From: an uncultured Cellvibrio sp.
GTDB lineage: Bacteria; Pseudomonadota; Gammaproteobacteria; Pseudomonadales; Cellvibrionaceae
Length of the DNA stretch: 59,553 nucleotides
Reading direction: 5' to 3'
NCBI GenBank assembly: GCA_946481095.1
Contig: CAMLML010000022.1
Coordinates: forward strand, 1 to 59,553
Positions 1 to 6,834 of this stretch are shown here, in pieces. The number at the start of each line of letters is the position of its first letter. Position 1 is the stretch's first letter. The notes under the pieces were generated by a model, which saw only the letters and a list, made by a program, of their open reading frames with translations, did not search any database and had not been told where the DNA came from. A program made the position numbers and the translations under genes.

Positions 1-1232
1 GTTTTAAGAGTATTGAATTGTTTCTCTCTCGAAACATATTGATCTTGAAAAGCCTTTAATTTGGCCAACCCTTTGAATTGTGAGTCATTTTCAACATTCC
101 AAATCTCTGTAGAATTTAGAAATTCAGTAATTATTGAAAAATCAATACCTTTTAAAAGTTTCGCTTCTTTTATTTCATCGAGGGAGTTTTGTATTAAATC
201 CGAAACAGTAAGTTTCGATTGCGTCAGCTGTTTTTGAATTAGCTCTCGAGCCTGATTTTTTAAAGCTAATCTTTCTCTTGCAGACCTTATTTTTTGTGAA
301 GTGTGCAGCGATCCGATTCGAGCATCAATTTTTTCCCTGAGCCCCAATATATTCTCATTGCTTTCGCACAATGGACATACACTTTGATTCGGATGACTTA
401 CAAAATGTCTTTGTGCTGCGACAAGCAAATCCAATACTTCTTCAAATTCACCACTCAGCTGACCATTCAAAGCACTAATTAATTCCTCTTCACTCCTTAA
501 TTCTTGATTCTTTGACTCAAGCTCCTGACTCTTGTTATTAAATTCGCCTATCTTAATGACAATTTTGTTGAATATTTGTAGTAATTTATCAATCAATGCT
601 TTTTCCATCGACACCTGCTGACGATCCTTTCCTACTTCTTTTTCCGCCCAAGCTGTTGCGCTGCCATCTGGAGAACCAGCATCACTCCAGAAGCTGCTGA
701 CTGTATCCAAATTTTCTTGAACCCGCGCAACAGCCACTTCAACACTCTTCTCAATATCACGAACCACCTTTCTTAAAGTAGCTTCAGATGCCTCTATATC
801 GGCCACATCTATAAACTGACTTATTGCCGCGTAACGCTCAGATGGTTTTGCTTCTACTAACTTTAAGATTTGACTTCTTCTGAGAACTTCCACTTTAGGT
901 GGTGCATCAAATAGAGGCTCAACGAAAACGCTATCTTTTGATAGTGTTGCAGTAAATGTATTGTCATTACACTCCAGCTCAACTGAAATATCAGCTGGAG
1001 AAGACCCAAGGGAATACCAATATCGATATGTTCGACCAAGCCCCTTCCCGTCCAACGAGCCAACATTCCCTTTACCTAAGAAATCAAAAGCGTCACAAAT
1101 GGAAGACTTACCTGTTCCATTCTCACCATAGATAATCGTCAGTTTTTTACCTTTTTCAAATTGCAGAGTAAAAGGTAGCACCGAACCTCTTAAGCTTTTA
1201 ATTGTTAGAGATTTCAATGATCCATGAGTCAT
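1..1232 (-). CDS. Rad50/SMC-like AAA ATPase, 3' part outside the window
   Basis: The frame is open from an ATG at 1232 to the window edge, giving 410 codons without a stop; the C-terminus is missing. A Walker A motif (GENGTGKSS) lies at residues 36-44, right after a short beta-rich N-terminus, as in RecF/Rad50-type ATPases. Long charged, coiled-coil-like stretches follow (about 145-280 and 295-370), separated by a CPLC motif at residues 286-289 that resembles half of a zinc hook. The Walker B and signature motifs would lie in the missing part. It starts one base after the stop of the small upstream gene, with GGGAG about 8 bases ahead, so it is probably co-translated with that gene and the helicase. 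An ATPase that senses or processes nucleic acid, possibly anti-phage, is the likely role. RloC-like nucleases also combine this ATPase with a zinc hook, but the diagnostic nuclease part is not visible. Confidence 0.85.
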   Translation of the reverse strand, partial: MTHGSLKSLTIKSLRGSVLPFTLQFEKGKKLTIIYGENGTGKSSICDAFDFLGKGNVGSLDGKGLGRTYRYWYSLGSSPADISVELECNDNTFTATLSKDSVFVEPLFDAPPKVEVLRRSQILKLVEAKPSERYAAISQFIDVADIEASEATLRKVVRDIEKSVEVAVARVQENLDTVSSFWSDAGSPDGSATAWAEKEVGKDRQQVSMEKALIDKLLQIFNKIVIKIGEFNNKSQELESKNQELRSEEELISALNGQLSGEFEEVLDLLVAAQRHFVSHPNQSVCPLCESNENILGLREKIDARIGSLHTSQKIRSARERLALKNQARELIQKQLTQSKLTVSDLIQNSLDEIKEAKLLKGIDFSIITEFLNSTEIWNVENDSQFKGLAKLKAFQDQYVSREKQFNTLK

Positions 1233-1233
1233 T

Positions 1234-1425
1234 CTACTTACTCCCTTGATCTATTACTTTTTCTGCAATTAATTTCCAATCTTCAGGTGTTGTTTTGCCT
1301 TCAGATAGTTTTAAGGCCAATTTACTAACATCACCTGATAGCAAAAGTCCCTGATCATTCAGAGCTTTTACGATTCGATTCGCCAAGACAACGGAAGGGG
1401 TGTTATTTTTTTCTTCGCTACTCAT
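1234..1425 (-). CDS. Small hypothetical protein (63 aa) between helicase and ATPase
   Basis: The preferred start is the ATG at 1425, which overlaps the helicase stop as ATGA and has GGGAG six bases upstream; an in-frame ATG at 1437 also exists but has a poorer context. The product is small, soluble and charged, with no cysteine, membrane segment or signal peptide, and looks largely helical (for example the VVLANRIVKALNDQG segment). I do not recognise the family. The tight coupling on both sides (4-base overlap upstream, 1-base gap downstream) says it is a real gene and a stoichiometric partner of the two flanking ATPases, perhaps an adaptor or regulator; that role is inference only. Confidence 0.7.
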   Translation of the reverse strand: MSSEEKNNTPSVVLANRIVKALNDQGLLLSGDVSKLALKLSEGKTTPEDWKLIAEKVIDQGSK

Positions 1426-4274
1426 ATCAACTCCCATTTGATTACAAACAACTTATTAAAAATAACTTCTTGTTTAAGCTTTGACTCCAAGCTTTCAATT
1501 AACAAGTTTCTTTCCGCATCAATCTCATCATATTGTTCATATATGTGCTTTCTGATTTTTCGTCTTTTTGCTTCTAGTTCTCTTTGTGATTTTTGCCAAT
1601 GCAACTTAAGTTCTAATGTTGCCGCAACAATTGCACTTTTCCGCATCTCTCGAATTTGCCGATCCATTTCGACAATATCTTGTTCTAATCGAAGCTTCAA
1701 ATCATCTGACCATGCCTCTAACTTTTCAATTTCTTGCTGAAAGCAACCGAGATTTCTTTCATTGACCTTATTGAGAAGTTTATCTTTTTTATTATTCATA
1801 TTTTCATCAATAGCAACTGACGAAATTGCGGTGTTACTTTCAACAACTGACGCAGGAATTTTTAGTAGCTTTTCGGGAATATCATCAACTAAAGCATTTC
1901 CGTCCTCATCTATTGCAGACACAATTAGATACTGCTCTTTTTGATCAAGCGCATCAACTTCTAACAATCCAAGACTTAGAACTCCCTTTTTTCCTCTATA
2001 GGGAAGCAGCGCACTGATAGTGTTACCATAGGCCTTATAATCAAATTTAATTGTGGCTCCGAGCAGAGATCTCTCTTTCGCTTGAACTGTAATCCATTCT
2101 GCTAATGGATGCCCAAGCCTATACAGATGAGCATCACCACTACGCCTCGGCAATTCATATTTTCCAAGCTCAACTCCTTGAAGATTTGAATCTGGCAATC
2201 TAGTTAAGTTAAAACCTTCTGGATAAAAATTGGCGCACGCAAACAATTCCGATTTAGTTAAATCCATTAGCATTTTTTCGTAAACATCCAATGCGGTCTT
2301 ACTATTTTCTTGCTGAATACGTAATTTTTCCTGAACTTCTTCGTCGAAATTTTCGAGAAGATTTTGACGAGTTTTAATCATAGCCTCATCTATTTCGCCG
2401 GAAAGCTCTTCACGTAATTTTACAAATGCTGTATTAATTGTCTCTGGCGTTCGGCAGGTTCTGTAAATATCAGCAATCCGACGCTCAAAATCAACACCCG
2501 AACCTATAGCACCAAGAACCTCGTCACTTGCGCCAAAAACACCTTCAAAAAGTTTAAATTTTTGATCAAGTAATTGATAAACACGCGCATCCGCCTGATT
2601 ACTCAAATCAACGAAATTAACAACGACAACGTCATGCTTTTGACCATAACGATGGCAACGACCAATTCGTTGCTCGATTCGCTGTGGATTCCAAGGTAAA
2701 TCGTAATTAATTACCAAAGAACAAAATTGCAGGTTAATCCCTTCAGCACCAGCTTCCGTAGCAATCATCACGGTGCCTTTTTCTCTAAAGTGCTCAACGA
2801 GGGCTGCTCGAGTATCGGCCGTTTTAGATCCGCTAATTCGATCAGAACCTTCATGTTTTTTAATCCACTCTTTATATATTTTTTGCGCACGCGAATCAGA
2901 ATTCGTACCATTAAAAAGGACAATTCCGTCACCATATTTAGTTCCCTCCAACAAAGACAACAAATAATTTTGCGTACGCTTTGATTCAGTAAAGATTATT
3001 GCTTTCTTGGCCGCCCGCAATCGATCCAGTTCATTAAATGCTTTATCCAATGCAATTAAAAGCGATTTTCCTTTTGTGTTTTCACCTATATTCGTAGCCA
3101 ACTCTTTAAACATGCGCAGTTCAGCAATTTCATCCTCAATTGCTTTTCGCTCTTCAGGTGTAACTACTGTATCTGTAATTTGGTCTTGATCCCATTCATC
3201 GGCTGTTTCATTAAGAGCTTCAAAGTCCTCATCAAATTCTTCTATTAAATCTACAGGCTTATCTGTTTTATCGAGCAACTTTTGCAAGCGATTTGCCATA
3301 GTTTCTAGCGCCGCACCAATTGCATGTGTTGATGAAGCTAAAAGCTTCCATAAAACTAACGAAATAAGTTGACGCTGCCCTGCAGGTAAAGCTTTTAAAT
3401 TGGGACGCCGAAGATATTCAGCAACCATCGATGAAACCCGTTGCTCTTCTGCTGAAGGGATAAACTCTTCGAGAATGGCTATTCTTGCAGTATAGGGAAC
3501 ATATTGCTGTACTTGTCGACGTAGCGTACGTTGGCACAAGGGAGCTATACGAGACCGCAATGTCGAAAACACTTGGTCACGATTCACTTGCATAAACTGT
3601 GATTTGAAGCTTTCTAAATCACCAAATACACGATCATCAATCATGCTTACTAAACCATAGAGTTCGAGCAAGGAATTTTGCAATGGTGTTGCCGTCAAAA
3701 ACACCTTATGGTTTACATGATCAAGTGTTTCTTTAATTGTTCGCGCAATAACATTTCCTGATTTATATACATTCCTTAATCGATGTGCTTCATCAATAAC
3801 AACCAAATTCCAATCAATTTGTTTTACATCATGCGCTTTCGCTTTAACAAATTGATAGGAACAAATAATTGGGCCAGTAACAGAAAAAGGATTTAGATGC
3901 CCTGCTTTGCGGAGTGTGTTGTAACTTTTTGCCTCCAAAACTGTGGCCAAAAGATTGAATTTATCTTGTAATTCTTGATGCCATTGTTTTCGCAGGTTTG
4001 CTGGTGTAATGATCAGTATCTTTCGTTTTCTTTCCGCCCAACGTTGCGAAATAACCAAACCTGCTTCAATAGTTTTTCCAAGCCCCACTTCATCAGCAAG
4101 AATGACCCCTTTTGATAATGGATTTCTACACGCAAAAAGTGCCGCATCCACTTGATGAGGATTAAGATCAACTTGGGAATCCACCAATGTAGGCGCCAAA
4201 GATTCAATTGAATCAATTGCAGCCCGGCGCGTTAACATCCACGCATAATATTGACTTTGGTATGGGGTTAACAT
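1422..4274 (-). CDS. SNF2/RapA-type DEAD/DEAH helicase, defence-like
   Basis: A 950-residue superfamily 2 helicase. Motif I is DEVGLGKT at residues 61-68, the DEAH box is at 161-164, a TATP motif III follows near 195, and the C-terminal helicase lobe ends with the arginine-finger motif QRIGRCHRYGQ near 536-546. An acidic insertion (about 340-385) separates the two lobes, and the last 120 residues are highly charged and coiled-coil-like. The family translocates on double-stranded nucleic acid; RapA, DISARM DrmD and Zorya ZorD are relatives of this broad type, and I cannot place it in one of them. AGGAG lies 7 bases before the ATG at 4274. It is only 39 bases downstream of yicC with no visible terminator between, so it may be reached by yicC transcription, but its content is unlike the housekeeping neighbours and suggests an inserted accessory cassette. 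Confidence 0.9.
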   Translation of the reverse strand: MLTPYQSQYYAWMLTRRAAIDSIESLAPTLVDSQVDLNPHQVDAALFACRNPLSKGVILADEVGLGKTIEAGLVISQRWAERKRKILIITPANLRKQWHQELQDKFNLLATVLEAKSYNTLRKAGHLNPFSVTGPIICSYQFVKAKAHDVKQIDWNLVVIDEAHRLRNVYKSGNVIARTIKETLDHVNHKVFLTATPLQNSLLELYGLVSMIDDRVFGDLESFKSQFMQVNRDQVFSTLRSRIAPLCQRTLRRQVQQYVPYTARIAILEEFIPSAEEQRVSSMVAEYLRRPNLKALPAGQRQLISLVLWKLLASSTHAIGAALETMANRLQKLLDKTDKPVDLIEEFDEDFEALNETADEWDQDQITDTVVTPEERKAIEDEIAELRMFKELATNIGENTKGKSLLIALDKAFNELDRLRAAKKAIIFTESKRTQNYLLSLLEGTKYGDGIVLFNGTNSDSRAQKIYKEWIKKHEGSDRISGSKTADTRAALVEHFREKGTVMIATEAGAEGINLQFCSLVINYDLPWNPQRIEQRIGRCHRYGQKHDVVVVNFVDLSNQADARVYQLLDQKFKLFEGVFGASDEVLGAIGSGVDFERRIADIYRTCRTPETINTAFVKLREELSGEIDEAMIKTRQNLLENFDEEVQEKLRIQQENSKTALDVYEKMLMDLTKSELFACANFYPEGFNLTRLPDSNLQGVELGKYELPRRSGDAHLYRLGHPLAEWITVQAKERSLLGATIKFDYKAYGNTISALLPYRGKKGVLSLGLLEVDALDQKEQYLIVSAIDEDGNALVDDIPEKLLKIPASVVESNTAISSVAIDENMNNKKDKLLNKVNERNLGCFQQEIEKLEAWSDDLKLRLEQDIVEMDRQIREMRKSAIVAATLELKLHWQKSQRELEAKRRKIRKHIYEQYDEIDAERNLLIESLESKLKQEVIFNKLFVIKWELI

Positions 4275-4313
4275 TCATTACTCCTTATTTATTCTTATAA
4301 ATCATTATACAAA

Positions 4314-5183
4314 TCACTCAATATTCTGCACCTGCTCCCGCATCTGCTCGATCAACACTTTCAATTCCACAGCCGTTTGTGTAGTTTCACTCACAACTGA
4401 TTTGGATGAGAGTGTATTCGCTTCGCGATTTAATTCTTGCATTAAAAAATCCAAACGGCGGCCTAACGAATCAGTTTGTTTCAAACTGCGTTTGACTTCG
4501 GTGACGTGGGTGTCGAGGCGGTCGAGTTCTTCGTCTACATCGGCTTTTTGGGCGAGCAGGACGATTTCTTGTTCGAGACGTTCCGGATCCAATTCGATTT
4601 GTAATGCGGCGAGTTTGGTTTGTAATTTTTCGCGTTGAGCGGCGAGAATGGTGGGCATCAGTTGACGAACTTTAATGACATTTTCGGAAACGGATTGCAA
4701 ACGCTGCAAAATTAATTGTTCGAGTTCTGCACCTTCACGTGAACGGTGTTCAACCAATCCTTCAAGCGCCTGATCGAATAATTGCAAAGCCGCTTGATGC
4801 AATTCTTCGCGATTGAGCTCTTGTTTTTGGATCACACCTGGCCATTTCAAAATATCCAGAGCGCTTAAAGGTGCAGCAGTCTCGCCTAAATATTGATTGA
4901 TTTGTTGTGCTGCTTTGGCGATTTGTGCGGCGCGTTGCTCGTTAATACCCAATTCGTTTTCGCCTTCGTGTTCCCAATGCACTTGCAAACTGGCTTCCAC
5001 TTTTCCGCGCTGTAATAATTTGCGCATGGCGTCGCGTAATTGCGGTTCAATTTCGCGAAAGTCTTCATGCAAACGAAAACTGGGTTCGAGGTAGCGATGA
5101 TTGACGCTGCGAATTTCCCAAACAAGTGTTCCCCATGAAAATTTGGCTTCGCGGCGGGAAAATCCGGTCATACTGCGTGGCAT
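4314..5183 (-). CDS. yicC: YicC family endoribonuclease
   Basis: A 289-residue protein, close to the usual length of about 290. The N-terminal MTGFSR motif, the SVNHRYLE segment near residues 27-34 and the C-terminal block with ELNREANTLSSKS are hallmarks of the YicC/YloC family, whose E. coli member is an RNase that affects small-RNA turnover. The middle is predicted coiled coil. The ATG at 5183 begins the conserved MPRSMTGF sequence. In many gammaproteobacteria yicC lies back to back with rph, as it does here apart from the inserted toxin-antitoxin pair. The usual downstream neighbour in relatives, gmk, is not next to it; the helicase cassette is. Confidence 0.95.
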   Translation of the reverse strand: MPRSMTGFSRREAKFSWGTLVWEIRSVNHRYLEPSFRLHEDFREIEPQLRDAMRKLLQRGKVEASLQVHWEHEGENELGINEQRAAQIAKAAQQINQYLGETAAPLSALDILKWPGVIQKQELNREELHQAALQLFDQALEGLVEHRSREGAELEQLILQRLQSVSENVIKVRQLMPTILAAQREKLQTKLAALQIELDPERLEQEIVLLAQKADVDEELDRLDTHVTEVKRSLKQTDSLGRRLDFLMQELNREANTLSSKSVVSETTQTAVELKVLIEQMREQVQNIE

Positions 5184-5200
5184 ATTTCAATTCCTGTTAT

Positions 5201-5608
5201 TTATTTGAATTCAAATGGGTTTAGTATTTTGATATTAAATGCCGAAAAATCGCGAACATTTCGAGTGACTACGACAAGCTGATGCTCTATAGCGGTGGCG
5301 GCGATCATAGCATCTTCGTAGAGATCATCAGTCAATCCATGCATCAGCTTTGCCCACAAGCGAAAGGTTTTTTCGGTCATAGGCAGAATGTTGTATTCTT
5401 CAGCGATTTGATCCAACCAATGATCAAAAGCAAGCGCTTTGGGTTTATCTTGCATCCGTGTTTTTTCAATGCCTTTTTGTATCTCGCCCAAAGTTACAAC
5501 GCTAATAAACAAATCCTTTTCATCAACCTGATTCACCCAGGCCATTACTCCGCCATGGGGTTTTGCTTTTCTCAATTCTGAAATTACATTGGTATCCACT
5601 AAATACAT
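5201..5608 (-). CDS. vapC: VapC/FitB-type PIN-domain ribonuclease toxin
   Basis: A 135-residue single PIN domain. The acidic active-site residues are visible: Asp5 in MYLVDTN, Glu42 in TLGEIQKG, Asp99 in EDAMIAATA and Asp120 in TRNVRDF. PIN toxins cleave tRNA or rRNA when released from their antitoxin. The gene begins 20 bases after the stop of the Phd-like antitoxin gene, which is the standard antitoxin-first arrangement. Its own stop is 17 bases before the yicC start, so toxin transcripts probably read into yicC. The DAMIAATA and TRNVRDF signatures fit the FitB subgroup. Confidence 0.92.
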   Translation of the reverse strand: MYLVDTNVISELRKAKPHGGVMAWVNQVDEKDLFISVVTLGEIQKGIEKTRMQDKPKALAFDHWLDQIAEEYNILPMTEKTFRLWAKLMHGLTDDLYEDAMIAATAIEHQLVVVTRNVRDFSAFNIKILNPFEFK

Positions 5609-5628
5609 TTTTATTTCCCTGCAAAAAA

Positions 5629-5883
5629 TTATTCCAAAGCTTCTGACTTACGGCGTTTTGCTTTACCTCGTTCAGGCAATTCAATTTCACCAAAAGAGGG
5701 AGCCAGCAAAAGAGCTTTTAATCCAGGTTTTTTACCCGCATTCAGGCGATTCCATTCTTCAACAGAAATGAGAACAGCCGTATCGCACCCACGACGGGAA
5801 ACCATTTGAGGCCCCTCCTGCAAACAGGAATCCAATAACTCACTAAACCGTGCTTTTGCGTCTTGAACAGGCCAAGTATTCAT
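5629..5883 (-). CDS. Phd/YefM-type antitoxin
   Basis: An 84-residue protein starting at the ATG at 5883, which has GGAGG six bases upstream; the longer frame back to 5928 has no comparable site. The N-terminus (MNTWPVQDAKARFSELLD) is the DNA-binding fold of the Phd/YefM family, with the conserved QDAKARFSEL helix and the later TAVLISVEEWNRL strand-helix. The basic, disordered C-terminus (about residues 50-84) would wrap and inhibit the PIN toxin encoded next. These antitoxins normally repress their own promoter, here in the gap towards rph. Confidence 0.9.
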   Translation of the reverse strand: MNTWPVQDAKARFSELLDSCLQEGPQMVSRRGCDTAVLISVEEWNRLNAGKKPGLKALLLAPSFGEIELPERGKAKRRKSEALE

Positions 5884-5895
5884 ATATACCTCCAA

Positions 5896-5917
5896 ATGAC
5901 CAGATAGATGACTAGAT
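5896..5917. promoter_or_regulatory. Direct repeat, candidate antitoxin operator
   Basis: Two 10-base units, ATGACCAGAT at 5896-5905 and ATGACTAGAT at 5908-5917, match at 9 of 10 positions and start 12 bases apart. They lie just upstream of the antitoxin start and between divergent genes, where Phd-type antitoxins usually bind. Assignment as an operator is inference. Confidence 0.35.
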
Positions 5918-5977
5918 GAATATAGCATAGCGAGCTGTTAAAGTTCACCCTCCTTAATTTATGTACAGGATCATCCC

Positions 5978-6700
5978 ATGCGCCCAAGTCTTCGCCAACC
6001 TGACCAACTCCGCTCTGTAAAAATCACACGTCATTACACCAAACATGCAGAGGGTTCTGTATTGGTGGAATTTGGGGACACCAAAGTGATTTGTACTGCC
6101 AGCGTGGTCAATGGCGTTCCTTCTTTTTTGAAGGGAAAAGGACAAGGTTGGCTGACGGCGGAATACGGCATGTTGCCGCGTTCAACCGGTACCCGCATGG
6201 ATCGCGAAGCGGCTCGTGGCAAACAACAAGGTCGCACTGTGGAAATCCAGCGATTGATTGGCCGTTCGTTGCGTGCAGCTGTGGATCTGGAGGCATTGGG
6301 TGAAAACACTATCCATCTTGACTGCGATGTAATTCAGGCCGACGGCGGCACTCGCACGGCTTCAATCACCGGTGCGTGGGTAGCCCTGGCAGATGCCATT
6401 GCCCATTTGGAAAAAGAAGGTAAAACCAAAGGACAAGCATTAAAGCGTGCCATAGCATCGGTCTCTGTTGGCATTTATCAGGGAACAGCGGTGCTGGATC
6501 TGGACTACCCTGAAGATTCCGCCGCTGACACCGACATGAATGTGGTGATGGCCGATGACGGCGGCATTATCGAGATTCAGGGAACGGCCGAAGCAGAACC
6601 TTTTACCGAAGCACAATTTGCGGCCATGTTAAAACTGGCAAAAGACGGAATTGCTGAACTGCACAGAATTCAGAAAGCAAGTTTGAATCAGCGTCAGTGA
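5978..6700 (+). CDS. rph: Ribonuclease PH
   Basis: A 240-residue phosphorolytic 3' exoribonuclease that trims tRNA precursors, matching the usual length of about 238-240. The N-terminus [12 protein letters not shown], the [10 protein letters not shown] loop around residues 64-74 and the metal-binding segment with [13 protein letters not shown] near 170-185 are family hallmarks. AGGA lies eight bases before the ATG. It is divergent from yicC in many gammaproteobacteria, and here the toxin-antitoxin pair sits between them. Confidence 0.97.
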   Translation: MRPSLRQPDQLRSVKITRHYTKHAEGSVLVEFGDTKVICTASVVNGVPSFLKGKGQGWLTAEYGMLPRSTGTRMDREAARGKQQGRTVEIQRLIGRSLRAAVDLEALGENTIHLDCDVIQADGGTRTASITGAWVALADAIAHLEKEGKTKGQALKRAIASVSVGIYQGTAVLDLDYPEDSAADTDMNVVMADDGGIIEIQGTAEAEPFTEAQFAAMLKLAKDGIAELHRIQKASLNQRQ

Positions 6701-6737
6701 AAAACAGGAACCACTTTAATCAATACCCGAAAGTGAA

Positions 6738-6766
6738 ACTCATTTGCGCAAAATTTTTTCTATAAT
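6738..6766 (+). promoter_or_regulatory. Candidate promoter of the GH3 gene
   Basis: A perfect TATAAT at 6761-6766 lies about 70 bases before the GH3 start. The hexamer 17 bases upstream is a poor -35 box, so the site may need an activator or be fortuitous. Confidence 0.3.
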
Positions 6767-6834
6767 CGGCCAACTGATTGTGGGTAAAGCAATCTGCAAA
6801 AATTTATTTGTTAATTTCTATTGAGGTCAAAACC

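Noticed and set aside
863..1066. Open frame of 67 codons on the minus strand
   Set aside because: It lies in another frame within the Rad50-like ATPase gene, which is open over the whole region and has clear motifs.
6778..6834. TTG start for the GH3 gene 19 codons upstream
   Set aside because: It would put extra residues before the lipoprotein signal peptide and has no ribosome binding site; the ATG at 6835 does.
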